DNA from: Cheilinus undulatus
Lineage: Eukaryota > Chordata > Actinopteri > Labriformes > Labridae
DNA length: 64,000 bases
Assembly: GCF_018320785.1 (NCBI RefSeq)
Contig: NC_054875.1
Location: 28,339,157-28,403,156 of the forward strand
Direction of reading: 5' to 3'
Part shown: positions 12,608 through 64,000 of the stretch, piece after piece
Numbering within the stretch: the stretch's first letter is position 1
Layout: every line of letters starts with the position of its first letter
Notes under the pieces: generated by a model
Databases searched by the model: none
What the model was told of the DNA's origin: nothing
Seen by the model: only the letters and a program-made list of their open reading frames with translations
Made by a program: the position numbers and the translations under genes

Positions 12608-15261
12608 ATGTTGCACCTTCTTCCTCATGTAAACTCCTCCATCAACACAGAGCTCCTCTCTCGGTCTGGCTACACCGTTCTGGCCATAATCATGGGTGTG
12701 TTTTCCGGAACCGGGATCATTCTCAACATCCTAGTGATTGTGGTGACAGTGAGACACAGACAGCTGAGACAGCCGCTCAGCTATGCTCTGGTTAACTTGG
12801 CTATTTGTGACCTGGGTTCTGCCTTGTTTGGAGGCATCCCCACCACAGTAACCAGTGCCATGGGATACTTCAGCCTTGGGCCTGTGGGCTGCGCATTAGA
12901 GGGCTTTGCTGTGGCTTTTTTCGGTAAGTGAGCCAACATTTCCAGTAGGGAAGTTCATGTTGAAATTTAAAAATGAGGGCCATAAGGGTTCCATTTTAGC
13001 CGGCACTTGACCTTTGATTTGAAAGATTTCAAATCCATAATTAATTTTATTCCACTTGATACTGTGTTTCAGACAAAAAAATGTGAATTTGTGAAAAGAG
13101 GAGAGCTGGAAGAGAGATTTGGCATAGATCCTGTTCAGTTGCAAGCCAAGAAGGGATTGTAGGATTGACAAGGTCTGGATAAGCATTCTTCCAATATACA
13201 AGCGCTCTAGAATTTGCAGGCCAACAATAGTATTGAAAGTTAGGGAGACCAAGACCACCGGCTGATTTTGGCTAAATTATATGCTTTTTAGGGGTACAAT
13301 GTACTTTGAATTTCCACACAAAGGGTAAAACAGTGGAATCTAAGAGTTTAAAAAAGGCTTTGGGTAGGACTATGGGTAAATTCTGAAAGAGATAAAGAAA
13401 GCTGGGGAGCACCACTATTTTAATTGTGTTCACTAGACCTATCATAGATAAGGGTAACAGTATCCAGGTCTCAATATTGGCCTCAGGTTTTTCCACCATA
13501 TTTACATAATTCAGTTTTTAACTTAATCTAGGATTTTGGGAATATCTAATCCTAAAAATATTTGATTTTATCAGTAGCAATGTGAAAAGGTGGGCTTTTC
13601 ATAAAGTCTGGGCTAAAGTCTCCTTTAAGAGGCATAAACCCACTCTTTTCCATATTTATAGTATAGCCAGATAATGCACCAGAAGTTGTAATGAGTTTAA
13701 GTACTGGGGGGAGGGATTCCTCAGGGTTGGAAAAAACAAGACAATATCATCTGCATAGAGCAAAATACGATGATCAACTTTGCCCAGGATCAACAGAGCA
13801 ATGGAGGGGTGGGTTCTTATACTAACTGCCAGGGGTTCTATGGAAATCGCAAATAATAAGGGGCTCAATGGACAGCCAGGAGCAAAATTGTGATTTGTTA
13901 TTGTTTGTTTTTATAAAATTATACCATATCCATCAGATAGCATTCAATTCAGATTGTGCTGAGGGGCTCAATCAGATCAGGACTGATTGAGTGTAGGCTG
14001 AGTCATATCCATAGAATCAGAATGGAGGTCAAAGAGTGCCACAGAGGACCAGGAGTAAATCAGCCACAGAGTGCCTCAAGGAAATAAATATTAGTATGGT
14101 AAGTAACAGTCATACTAACGATAGTAAAAGTATTAATATTTCCCTTTTAAATGTAGTAAAGTTGAGGTGTATTAATGTATTCAAGCATGGATTTGTGCTT
14201 TGCTAATTTCCTGCTCTGAATATATTCAACATTAATTAGTGCAAAGTAAAAAAAATGTATAAATTAATAAAACAATGTATATTTCATACTTCTTTCTCAC
14301 AGGTATAGCAAGCCTGTGCACCATAGGAGTCATCTCTGTTGAGCGCTACCTGGTGGTGTGTTATCCCATGGGTGCTGTCCTGTTTCAGACCAGGTACAGT
14401 AATAACCATCAACATTTTACTTATGAATCCTTGCCCACCATATGACGCCTTCTACACTGTCCTCAGACATGCAGTTGCAGGGGTGACATTGTCCTGGGTC
14501 TGGTCCTTTGTGTGGAACACTCCCCCGTTGTTCGGCTGGGGAAGTTATGAACTGGAAGGTGTCCAGACCTCCTGTGCCCCCAACTGGTACAGTCGGGATG
14601 TTGGGAACATGTCATACATCGTCTTATACTTCTTCCTGTGCTTTGTTATTCCATTCTCCATCATCATAGTGTCCTACTCTCGACTCCTGTGGACCCTCCG
14701 TCAGGTGAGTTGTAGAAATGTTGGAAAATGTTGTTTGCACTGGCTTGAAAATTAAATCTTTGTGTTTTGGTTTCATAGGTGACGAAGCTGCAGGTTTCTG
14801 AGGCCAGCAGTACAAACCGGGTGGAGACACAGGTGGCGCGTATGGTGGTGGTGATGGTGTTGGCCTTTCTAGTGACCTGGCTGCCATATGCTGCCATGGC
14901 CCTGGCTGTCATCCTGGACTCCAGTCTGTATATTGACCCCATTATTGCCACAATACCCGTTTACTTGGCTAAGAGCAGCACTGTCTACAATCCCATCATA
15001 TATATCTTCATGAACAGACAGGTATTGTTTTAATTTTGCATCTACCCACACAGAAAAAGAAGAAATAATACACTTTTATTTAATTGTGATTATGTATAAT
15101 TTTACCGTTTGTGCTTCCAGTTTCGAGGATATGCTGTTCCCACTGTGTTGTGTGGATGGAACCCTTGGGCCTCAGATTTACAGATTTCTGAAGGCGAGAC
15201 CACAGTCGCCTCAGTCAACAAGAGTCAAAAAGTTTCACCTAAAGAATCTTTAAAAGAATAA
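12608..15261 (+). CDS. parapinopsin: Parapinopsin, pineal bistable opsin, 5 coding exons, complete
   Basis: Seven-transmembrane retinal-binding receptor. Exons: 12608-12923, 14303-14393, 14467-14704, 14779-15021, 15121-15261; phases close to 342 residues. Seen: an N-terminal glycosylation sequon N9-S-S, the extracellular disulfide pair C95 and C172, E98 (bovine rhodopsin position 113), ERY at 119-121 (D/ERY motif), E166 (bovine position 181), Schiff-base lysine K280 in TM7 (bovine K296), and NPIIY at 286-290. The TM3 stretch GCALEGFAVAFFG and extracellular loop 2 GSYELEGVQTSCAPNWY closely match known parapinopsins. Members of this family are UV- or blue-sensitive bistable pigments of pineal and parapineal cells. 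Teleosts have two paralogues, and I cannot tell which this is. Intron 2 is only 73 bp. No disabling mutation is seen. Confidence 0.94.
12950..13890 (-). mobile_element. L1/Tx1-type LINE ORF2 fragment in parapinopsin intron 1
   Basis: Minus-strand pieces resemble L1-clade reverse transcriptase: SPLLFAISIEPLA and LLYADDIVLFF (the YxDD polymerase motif) at about 13740-13868. These are followed by NTIKIVVLPSFLYLFQNLP and FFKLLDSTVLPFVWKFK at about 13290-13440, then GLPNF-like and YAKSLFQLSSF pieces down to about 12960. Frameshifts and stops separate them, so this is a dead 5'-truncated copy. It lies antisense to the opsin. Confidence 0.88.
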
Positions 15262-15262
15262 A
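15257..15262 (+). promoter_or_regulatory. parapinopsin: AATAAA overlapping the parapinopsin stop codon
   Basis: A canonical polyadenylation hexamer shares bases with the TAA stop at 15259-15261. If used, the 3' UTR would be only about 10-30 nt. Other AATAAA copies occur further downstream (about 16419), past the transposon remnant, so usage is unproven. Confidence 0.35.
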
Positions 15263-15379
15263 GCGTGATTGCCAGAAAGAATCATCATCACGGCTTTTAA
15301 TTACACCAGATTTCCATGGACGAAGACTTAAAGCAGAAAAAATCTGTTGTACAAGAGCATTCTCTGTCATTTATATTTA

Positions 15380-16115
15380 AGGGAACATATTATGCAATAA
15401 TCTTTTCTTCAGGATTTGTGTGCTGAAAAAGACATTCTCAGATTTTTCCCTCATGACCTCATGTGGGAGGTTAGCACCCCTTTCCAACACAAAAAAATCT
15501 AAAATTTTCTGATGTGTCATGTCCGTTACAGCCAGCATGAAACAAAAATACACAGTGCAGCCAACTAATAACCTTGCAAAGCAGATGGATACGCCTGTTA
15601 CCTTGTTTCTCACTGGCGAATCGATCTTGCAAAGCACCCATCTGAACAGTTTGGGCCCGGTTAGAAAGTGACACGACCAATCAGTGACGAGTACTATCTG
15701 GTGTGACAGAGTTGTGACGTAAGCAAGCAGCGACAAGAGGCTGGTGCAATTATGGTGGAAGACATAAGCGTGGATGGATTAGCATCAGTTTTATCAGAAC
15801 TTGATGACATTTCTTCATTAAAAGAACAAAGAACAGCAGTGAGTTGTTTTCTTTCCAAAAACAACAAAAGTGGTGCACTGACATGTCTACAGTTGCCATT
15901 GTTCGGGTTTTCCTGTTCTGTCTGGAGTTTACGCCTTGGTAGGGGCTACGATGTCACGTTTTGTTGATCTGATTGGCCCGTAAAGATGTGACAGAACGTT
16001 CATCCAATCACCCTCCAAGTTTTTTTCAAAGGCTCTGCCCTTTCCCAAACACGGTGTATGAGAGGTTTACCTGATGGATGTGTGAAACAAATCAATCTGG
16101 CATGTCAAGTTAGCA
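15380..16115. mobile_element. Interspersed element remnant (GGGAACATATTATGC family)
   Basis: Begins near GGGAACATATTATGCAATAA at 15381. The 3' part (15980-16110) recurs almost unchanged at 25255-25378, and smaller pieces recur at 26895-26972, so it is a dispersed repeat. The plus strand has a short open frame (15752-15967) with SVLSELDDISSLKEQRTAV, faintly reminiscent of the N-terminus of helicase-like proteins carried by fish transposons. That resemblance is weak and the class is not assigned. Confidence 0.6.
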
Positions 16116-18892
16116 TTTGACTGTTTCACAACTATTTTGTATTCTCTAGTTAGACATATTTTGTTTTGTGTCATTATACAATTTTCTTGCAATATATAGA
16201 TTATCGCTGTATCGCTGTATCTTGATAATATCATATTGTGGATTGTATCGTATCGTATCATGAGGTACGCTGTGATTCCCACCCCTACCGACAACAACGT
16301 CCCTTCCTGTGTTTGCGTGAGCTAGTCTGTTATCCCTCACTGATGAACATGAGTCAGGATTTAGTGCAAGTAACTATTGAGCACGCATTTTATCAAAAAC
16401 AAAGTGGCAGCACACTTAATAAATCATTAATATGATAAATCACTCTAAAAAGTACACATTTTAATCTGCATTGTATGTTGTGTTAATTTTTATTTCTAAT
16501 TTTTTTTAAATCAGGAGATAGTAGGATGTTTTCTGTGTTGATTTCATTTTGTGTTTTTTTCCCACTTTTTGTCTCATGTTAAATGTATCACAGGCTGTAC
16601 CAAATATTACTGCTGGTTCTAGATAAGACTAGGTGTGGCAAAGGATTCATTGATTCAAATTTGTTTCAAACATGTAACAAGGGCATTAGCTGCACTAATG
16701 TTAGTAAAAGGTAAATAATAATAATAAATAATAACAATCTTACTACTATAATTGGAGAGCTGTCTGTCTCTTTCTGTCTGTCTGAATGTATGTCTACACT
16801 TGGGAACCTCACTGTTGTTCCAGTTGTGATTCATACCTCTCAGAGCTCTTCTTGGGTATACTGGTTTGAAACTGGAAACAATACAAAATCACAAATATGT
16901 ATAGATTTTGTATTACTCCAAAATTGCTGTTTTTCCGCTTCAGTTTGCTCCCCTTCAGGTCCTATCTAAGCTCTAATGAGCAATGCTTTAAAACGATTTA
17001 TGACAAAAAATATGGACAATTTTTTTTAATTTTATTTTTATCAGGTGTACACATCCCCTTTACTTCAAAAGGTCTGTTCTCAAACATAGTACACAGTCCC
17101 CTGCACACAAACAGACCTTGATCACCCATATATGACCTTTTTATGGCTTTCATTGATAAAAATCAAATTAATCAGTGTGTTATACTCCATTCCAACATCA
17201 TACTTCACATCAGCCTTTTGGATTCAGCATGATAAACAGCAAGAAAAAATAACCTGTCATTGATTTTGTCAAGTCTCACAGTTTGATCATTCACAGTCAT
17301 TTCTACTAAACAAATGCAATCATTCCCATCCTGTTACCTTGGCTTTATTGATTACAGAAATATTGCTATGACTTTCAGTAAAGAAAAGAAACACAAGAAA
17401 AGCCAGAGTGTGAATAGCTGTATCAAACCTGTACATTTTCATACGTATATACAGAGTGAGGGATCGTCTATGTACATGCTACATATTGTACTGTCACACT
17501 CTGGATAGAGAAATAGTCCTTCTGACAGACAAAGACCAGGGATTACTTCACCCATTCTGAAGCAGTTGTAGGAGAAGTGGTCTGAGGTCTGTGTCTAAGG
17601 AACAGAAAACTCATACAGACTCGTAGAAACAGTACATGTGGACATGGTGAGGGAAACAGTTTGTGTGCTTGAACACTTGGTGCTTGGAGGATGGACTTTG
17701 GTCCTGTTGTTTCTGGCAGCCTGGGGCAATAACAGCAGGAAACAACACTGCAGTCCTGCTGTGTTTCAGCACCCAGTAAGACTTAATTGTTTACAGCTTG
17801 GATTTTCATACAAACTATCTGTGGTATTTTTATCTTATCTAAGGTACAGTCTTCAGACTTACTAAGGAGCCATTATGGTTAATGTGTTATCAAAGTCATA
17901 TTATTACCTGTTTTCCAGCTGCAGCTATTTCACAAACCAACTGACATTTTGAACTACGTTCAATTCACAAACATGCTTGATTAGATGACAGATAGAGACA
18001 TGATTAAGGTAGTCACTGAACAGCAATATGATGTCAAATCAACAGGGAATGAATGACGATACAGAAATGATGCTGAGTGCTCTTCCTAATCTTCACTTAC
18101 AGCCCCCCCCCCCCCCCATGTTTGACTCACTCTGCCACACAGGGGAGACAAACAAAACCTGCTGTACCTCACAAACAACACAAGCAAAAAGTCCTGAGCT
18201 CAAGGAATGTGCAACACGTCCCCAATCGCCACCGTTCTGCTTGGGGAACACGGCGAAGACTGAGAACAGCATCCTGGAATTATCTTTGCTTCTTGCAAGT
18301 AAAAAGTATGATCATATGTACAGATTCAAACATAAAAAAGTAAAAATAAATGCACATGGTGTTGGAGAGGACAGGTGCAAGGATCATGATCTAAGGAGGT
18401 AAAAGCAGGTGCAAAAGAGAACATGGACAGCTGTACATTACACAACAAATCAATGACGACTTCTGAGTCAAGGCAAAAGAGGAAAGGGGGTGTCTAAGAT
18501 AAGCAGGTGAGGATTTGTACACTTTCTTTACCTCTCTGTCCTTGCAGTTTGTTCTTCATGTGTACCGAAACTTAAGCATCTTGCAGTGAGTGTTTTTTAC
18601 AGTGTGTGATGAATGCAATAGTAGTGTATCACTAGTTTACGGGGGTTTCAAGAGTAGGAACAAATCAAAACCACTTGATTCTCTTTTTTGGGTTTCTTTT
18701 TGATATGAAGCGTGTACTTCACATCCTTCTCTGCATGAGTGACTGATGAGGTAAAGTAATGAAAGCCACCCTGACCTCTACCGGACACTAAGGTGCTAAA
18801 GTTTAATCATTGTAAACTCCTTTGATCTACAAACTTTTCAAGTGAAACTTCGGTGTTCATGTGTGGAAAGAGAAGCTGATAGTAAGAGAGTA

Positions 18893-18927
<35 letters not shown>

Positions 18928-18931
18928 GAGA
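18893..18931. repeat. (GA)n microsatellite
   Basis: AGAGAGAGAG tract with occasional A interruptions, upstream of the kinase stop in plus coordinates and therefore inside its likely 3' UTR. Confidence 0.9.
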
Positions 18932-19529
18932 TAGTGTCTTTTTCTTTTTTTTTTAAAGATCATGTCGTAAAGGGCCATCAGGTTAGGCGAGGGTTTAGGG
19001 TTTGAGGTGCAAAAGTTTGGATTCAGGCTGAGGCGTGTTATGACAAGGCAGAGTCCTACATCTCAGTCTCTTTATGTACAGCAAAAGTCTGAAACAAAAA
19101 GAAAAGAAAGGCGCAGGAGAAAGTGAAAGGTTTGCTCTCTCTTTCGTGTCCACTCCTTCTTCCTCACAGCTCACTGATACAGCAAGTTCACAAACAGCTG
19201 ACATCCTAAATGCTGCCCTCTTCTGGACAGCAGTGGTAGTAGCAGCAAGGAGAATCTTCTGGTACTCTCCCACTTTTCTTCCAGCATCACGAACGTCTCA
19301 GTTTTTTTTTATCAAGTCGAGTCTTCTGTTCTTTTTTTCGTTAAGTGTGAGTTCTTCAGCTGTTGTCCTGTGTGTGTTTTTTCTTCTTCAGTGTGTGTGT
19401 GTGTGTAAATGTGGCAGAGTGTGTGTCCCGCCATTCAGTAGTGTGTGTGGCAGGGTCAGTGAATGTATGTCTGACAGGACAAGTCCACGTGTCACCGTCC
19501 TCCTCAGCTCAGCGCCCCTGCCGCCAGCA

Positions 19530-59561
<40,032 letters not shown>

Positions 59562-60117
59562 TGTTCCAGAGTGTTCAGAGCACTGCAGTTGAAGGAGTGA
59601 TCAAAAATTCAAGAAGAAAATTCACACTGCCATAACAAATCCTTGGCTTGTCTGAGTCCAGTCTGAGTGTCCCAGGTCGAAGTGGGACTTAGTAGCTGTT
59701 GCCGCTTGAGGGTTAAAAATCCAGTCCTCTGTTTTTCCCAGAGATCCCCACGCAGTAAGGAACAGGTCTTAAATTGAGAGGACAGTGCAGACGGCACAAG
59801 CACACTAATCACAATGCAACAACTCCCTCTGCTACTACTCCACTTTAACACACTATCTCTCTTCCCACTTCCTGTAGACACTCCCTCTCTCCACCTCTCC
59901 TTTTTCTCGCTCTTTTTTCTCTCTGCAGTCACACTCTGCCTGCTGACTAAGGAAGGTCACACAGCGTGCAGGTAGATAAAATGCTGCAGAGACAGCCCAA
60001 CATACGCACAGACGCACACATGCTGAAAACTGTTACGCTCTGTCATCTCAGAATAACAGGTGTTCAGTCTCTATCTATGATTCACAGTGACGCACACGTG
60101 CAGAGGGACAAACTTAC

Positions 60118-60636
60118 AGCTCCTTTTAGGAAGAGAAAACCTTCATCACGTCTACCTCTAATTTTGTCTCTCAGCTCTTCTTCTTCTCTTGGTTCTTTCC
60201 CATTTTCAGCTTTTGGTCTTTTTCCAGATGTTTTCTCCTCAGATGTCTTTCCCGTGTCCTGCCTCTTCTTCCTCCTCCTTGTTTCAGGTTGTTTTGCTGC
60301 TCTCCGTCCTTCCACTCCCTCTCTCGATAACTCCCTCCCTGCCTTTGGCGCCCCTATCAGTGCTTTCAGTGTTGTTAGTCCTCCTGCTCCCTCCCTCACC
60401 TTGCTATTACTCTCCTCCCTCTCATGTGATACCAACCTCTCTCTCTCTCCCTCCTCCTGTCTCTGCCTCTCCCTCCCTTGCTCCCTTTTTCCCTGTCTGG
60501 GTCCAGGGATGGTTATGGAAAACACAAGACAATTCTCTCTCTCTTTTGCAGAGCTGATGACAACATTTTCTGCCTGATCAGCCTCTTCCCGACACGTCGT
60601 CTGTATCTCATTTATCTTCTCTCTCTCTGGCTCCAT
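60118..60636 (-). CDS. Possible upstream N-terminal exon of the kinase
   Basis: A 173-codon open frame from ATG at 60636 to a good donor (GAGCT|GTAAGTT) at 60118, phase 0. The next mapped exon has a candidate acceptor (CAACTGCAG) just above 59582, also phase 0. Joining them keeps the frame through CSEHSGT into MDVSSNPQG. The product is very rich in Glu, Arg and Lys (for example TRRRKKRQDTGKTSEEK) and has no domain I recognise. The region is purine-biased low complexity and the opposite strand is also open, so it may be chance. No similarity to canonical PCTAIRE N-termini is visible. Confidence 0.3.
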
Positions 60637-61232
60637 TCTTCCTCCTCACCCTCTCTTCCTCCATGTCCTTATCAATTTCTGGCATAGGAATTGAAACCCT
60701 GAGGCATTTGAGTGACGCCTCCAGCATCCTTGCTCCTATATTCTCCCTCTCGCACATCCTCTGCACCCTCCTCGTTCTCTTTTACACTTCGTCCTTCCTC
60801 CTTGGACCTCAAGTACATGCCATTATTCATGTTCAGCCTGTGCACACATACACAGCACACCTCTATAAATACACACACCATTGCTCTACATAAAACAACT
60901 GCAGGACATATAGTAGAAACAAACACATTTCTTAAACAGGGAACAATTTAGAATTGTGTAGTCCAAACAAAATATGCAGTAATACCAGAGGGGGGCAGTA
61001 TCACAAGGATCAAGGGAATTTGCTTGTACTAAAAGGTCTCTATTTCTTTAACATGATCTTATTCCTGTGGTGACTTAACATTCAGTCTTTAGCACAAGTT
61101 AAATGGCAGTTAGCAATAAAGAGAATTAATTTGATTGGCCAAGCAGGGATGAGTAAAAATAAGATGTTAGAGGTTGCATTTGTTCTTATCTAGTTGCTAA
61201 AAGCACATTTTACAAAGGCTTTTATTTTAACA

Positions 61233-61400
61233 TACACTATATGGACAAAAGTATTCAGACACCTGACCATTACACAAACATGGACTATAATGTAATATTC
61301 AAATACATGCCCTAATATGGGGGTGGCCCTCTTTTGCAGCTGCAAAATCAGGTCCAGATAAACATCTGGAAACTTGATTTGTGCCCAGATATCAGTATCC
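61233..61400. mobile_element. Tc1-like terminal fragment
   Basis: TACACTATATGGACAAAAGT followed by ATTCAGACACCTGACCATTA is a familiar fish Tc1-like terminus. No matching opposite end was found downstream, so it is a truncated copy with an approximate right limit. Confidence 0.6.
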
Positions 61401-62781
61401 ACAGACTAGGAAACAGTTTGGATCTCTGTTGAGTCCAAATATTCCCAGTTTAAGCAGATATTAGTCCGTTTTTCTCCCGTTTTTGCCCGCTCCTCACTTC
61501 CGCATTTTGCAGCCCTGAGCTGAGCAGCTGTGAGGCTGCACTGATGTAACGTCAGTGCAACCCCCTCTTGTTGTGTGTGTAGTTCCACTTTTTTTGGTAC
61601 AGATAGGAAAGATTGGTACCCCTACGGAAGGGTGCCAAAAAGTGGGACAGTATGGGGCAGTTTTTTCTGACTCTTTCCAACTTTTGCTCTATGGAAATGC
61701 AAATAAATGTGTGCCTTTCTGCACTGAACTGAGCCGGACCACTTGGTGGAAACGACCTATTTGTGTAATACCGCATGCCTTTGCCCAGTTCAATGTGAGA
61801 GTGAGAAAATATTAAAGAGCTGTAAATGTTATCACATCTGTTATTGTGCTACCAGGCAGCAACAAGACAGACTATCAGTCATAAATAAGAAACTGCAGAA
61901 TGATGGTAGAGTCAACATATTAAGAGGCAGATGTACTGTAGGCTCAGTACTGTTTTTACAAACAAGTGGAGGCGTTAAAGACTTTAAAATATTGCTACTC
62001 AAACAAGATACTTTTGAGCATAACTCTATCCAACACTTGACCCTGAGACCATGCTTCTTGTAAACTGCATGCTTCACATTTTTAACCTGTTGAGATTACA
62101 TATTGGTGCACAGGCCCAACTGGACCTGGAGAAACACACAGTCTCTTCAGGGGAATCTCAACCACACACACAAGAGATGTGTCCTGGTACATCCAAGCTC
62201 TAGATGCAACAACAGATTTTCTGTAATCAACTGACCACTGCTCCTGTTTTCAAAGCTAGAACAAGTTCTGATGTCATTCAGAACCATGTTCTTCAGCAAT
62301 GAACAACATTACTGTCATGATGTTCTGGAAGAAATGATCATTTCTCTGATGTACCTGCAGTTTATCAGCCTATATCAGCTGTAAATATAAATAGTGTGGA
62401 GTTTAAGCGGAGCTTAGTACCTCAGACCTACCTTCATATCTTTCCCCATTCTACTTTAATAAATAATTTACACTGGAGAAGGATGTTTGTTGTGCTATTT
62501 CAAGCACTTTGTCAGTTACCTCAGTGAACCTTCCAGCATTAAACCTGTTATTTAATACAAATAGCAAAGTTTAAACATAATGAGAAAGGATCACATTTTA
62601 TTTAGTGCTCTACAGAGCCCACAGTCTGTCAGTAGGTTGTTGCAGTGAATAAACACTTTTTGAAATAGAAAAAAAAAAGTTATCTAACTTATATATCAAT
62701 TTTAGTTTTTCTTTCTTCCTAAGAAAGATCTCTAAACATGTTATGGCTGCTTTTATTTCATAAGGCTGTCTAATGAAAGTA

Positions 62782-63995
62782 ATTCAGAAACTATTCAGAC
62801 CCCCCTCACCTTTTTCAATTTAGTTATGTTGCAGCCAGATGATACAGTAAAAAATATTTTTTATTCTAATGCATCTACACTCTGTACCCCATCATGACAA
62901 AATAAAAACAGAATTTTTGAATTTTTTTACAAATTTATTTAAAGTAAAAAAAAATCACTCTGGAATAGGTATTAAAGGATTACTTCAACATTTTGGAAAA
63001 TTCGCCCATTGCCATAATTCTGTGTCAGTAATAGGTTCGTTTCCTTTAGTTGTCGGTTCAAGCTGTTTCTAGATCTGGGGGGACAGTTAAACCAGCTGCA
63101 CCGCTAACCTATGTTAGCAGACAGAATTTATGCTTTTCCCCATCAAACTCAGCAAATACACAATCCAACAACTCCAAAATGCTCTTGTGGACAAGTTGTA
63201 ACCTGTACATTCACCACGCTATGAAATAACAACGTATAGTTATGTAACATTACGACACATGAAGCAAATACTCTGAACTATTTCTTAAATGAACCACTGG
63301 GCAGAGTGACACAGTGCAGCAGCCATGTCTGGAGTGTAGTTCCGATGAGTTTGATGAGGGAAAGCATAAATTCCATCTGCTAACATAAGTTAGCGGTGCA
63401 GCTGGTTAACGGTCCCTCCAGATCTAGAAACAGCTTGCACCGACAACTAAAGGAAATGGGCCTACTACTAAGACTATAGGAATTATGGCAATTGGCGAAT
63501 TTGCCAAAGTGTTGAGGTATCCCTTTAAGAACCTTTGTAACAACCTTGAAATTTAGCTCAGGCTCCTATTATTATTTGGATATTTTCTGAGATGTTTCTA
63601 CACCTTGACTTTAGTCCACCTGTCATATATCAAATTGATTGGACATGATTTGGAAAGGCAAGCATCTCTCTACAGAAGGCCTTACATGAAAGCCCAAAAA
63701 AGTTTGCGAAAAAGTCTCCAAATTATGTCTAATAAATGTATTTGACCACAGGTGGACTGTTAATCAAGGTATAGAAACATCTCTGCAATGATCAGGAGAA
63801 ATGGGCACCTGAGCTGATTTTCAGTACTTATGTCAATGTCATATTTCGGTTTTAATTTGTAATAAATCTGCTTTCATCTTGTCATGATAGGGTACCGAGT
63901 GTAGTTAAATAAGAATACTTTTTTTCTGGCTGTAGCATCAGGCTGTAATAAAGAATAATTGAAAATGTGAAGGGGGTCTGAATACTTTCTGAATG
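62782..63995. mobile_element. Tc1-like element split by a TTAA fold-back element
   Basis: Ends: ATTCAGAAACTATTCAGACC on the left and, on the right, the reverse complement of CATTCAGAAAGTATTCAGAC, flanked by TA at 62780-62781 and 63996-63997. Subterminal poly-A signals and the GTTGCAGCCAGATGATAC / TGTAGCATCAGGCTG pair also mirror each other. Without the 549-bp insert at 62976-63524 it is about 660 bp. No transposase is intact. Confidence 0.82.
62976..63524. mobile_element. Fold-back TTAA-type element, copy B (549 bp)
   Basis: The arms match copy A at 41963-42236: outer AGGATTACTTCAACATTTTG, then CTAGATCTGGGGGGACAG and TTAAACCAGCTGCACCG, all mirrored on the right. Perfect TTAA flanks lie at 62972-62975 and 63525-63528. 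About 270 bp of interior absent from copy A is kept here. It lies within a Tc1-like element. Confidence 0.87.
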
Positions 63996-64000
63996 TACTG

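Larger units (their letters stand above)
15262..19529. other. Convergent spacer with 3' ends of parapinopsin and the kinase
   Basis: Tail-to-tail spacer. 15380-16115 is a transposon remnant and 16116-17200 is AT-rich sequence without a gene. About 17300-19529 probably holds the kinase 3' UTR on the minus strand; a minus-strand AATAAA lies at 17344-17349. Short repeats: poly-C at 18105-18118, GA-rich at 18893-18931 and (GT)n at about 19390-19406. Confidence 0.6.
59583..64000. other. 5' flank of the kinase gene
   Basis: Contains the possible exon at 60118-60636, a pyrimidine-rich low-complexity zone (60150-60800), a Tc1-like end at 61233-61400 and a nested Tc1/TTAA composite at 62782-63995. 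61400-62780 shows no gene. The kinase promoter and any further 5' exons may lie here or beyond the window. Confidence 0.6.

Noticed and set aside
15752-15967. Plus-strand open frame starting MVEDISVDGLASVLSELDD as a host gene
   Set aside because: Lies within a dispersed repeat, is short and lacks conserved motifs; at most a transposon remnant.
59966-60577. 203-residue plus-strand open frame (Ser/Leu/Pro-rich)
   Set aside because: Low-complexity pyrimidine-rich strand opposite the possible kinase exon; no start context or domain. The minus strand is more plausible because its splice phases fit.

Overview
This is a vertebrate nuclear window, almost certainly a teleost fish. Three multi-exon genes have GT-AG introns and proteins matching vertebrate families. 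One is parapinopsin, a pineal non-visual opsin found in fishes, amphibians and lampreys but not in mammals. The introns carry a typical fish transposon load: Tc1-like, hAT-like and TTAA-flanked miniature elements, L1/Tx1-type and L2/Rex1-type LINE pieces, and long microsatellites. No tRNA, rRNA or CRISPR array was recognised, and there is no operon structure.

Layout: (1) 1-11059, minus strand: ddx20 (DEAD-box helicase 20 / Gemin3), 11 coding exons with all phases closing to a 773-residue protein. (2) 11060-12607: a 1.55 kb divergent spacer. (3) 12608-15261, plus strand: parapinopsin, 5 coding exons, 342 residues, with the retinal-binding lysine and both counterion positions present. (4) 15262-19529: convergent spacer holding the two 3' ends and a transposon remnant. 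(5) 19530-59561 (possibly to 60636), minus strand: a PCTAIRE-class cyclin-dependent kinase, best matched to CDK18 with CDK17/16 as alternatives, 15 coding exons, 490 residues from the conservative start. Its three 5' introns (31379-44699, 44826-51664, 51799-59377) make up most of the window. (6) 59583-64000: 5' flank of the kinase, with a possible extra N-terminal exon and a nested transposon at the window edge.

The three genes have unrelated jobs (SMN-complex RNP assembly, pineal photoreception, kinase signalling), so their adjacency is synteny rather than a pathway. I found no convincing new multi-gene system. The most interesting signals are structural. A (CT)n microsatellite forms the polypyrimidine tract of the kinase's last intron. 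Two oppositely oriented copies of one minisatellite flank kinase exons 8-11. A 173-codon open frame is splice-phase-compatible with the kinase's first mapped exon. A hAT-type element with a perfect 8-bp target duplication contains a GGAAT satellite. A TTAA-flanked fold-back element sits inside a Tc1-type element. Exon borders come from hand reading of splice signals, phase and family similarity; no alignment or transcript data were available.
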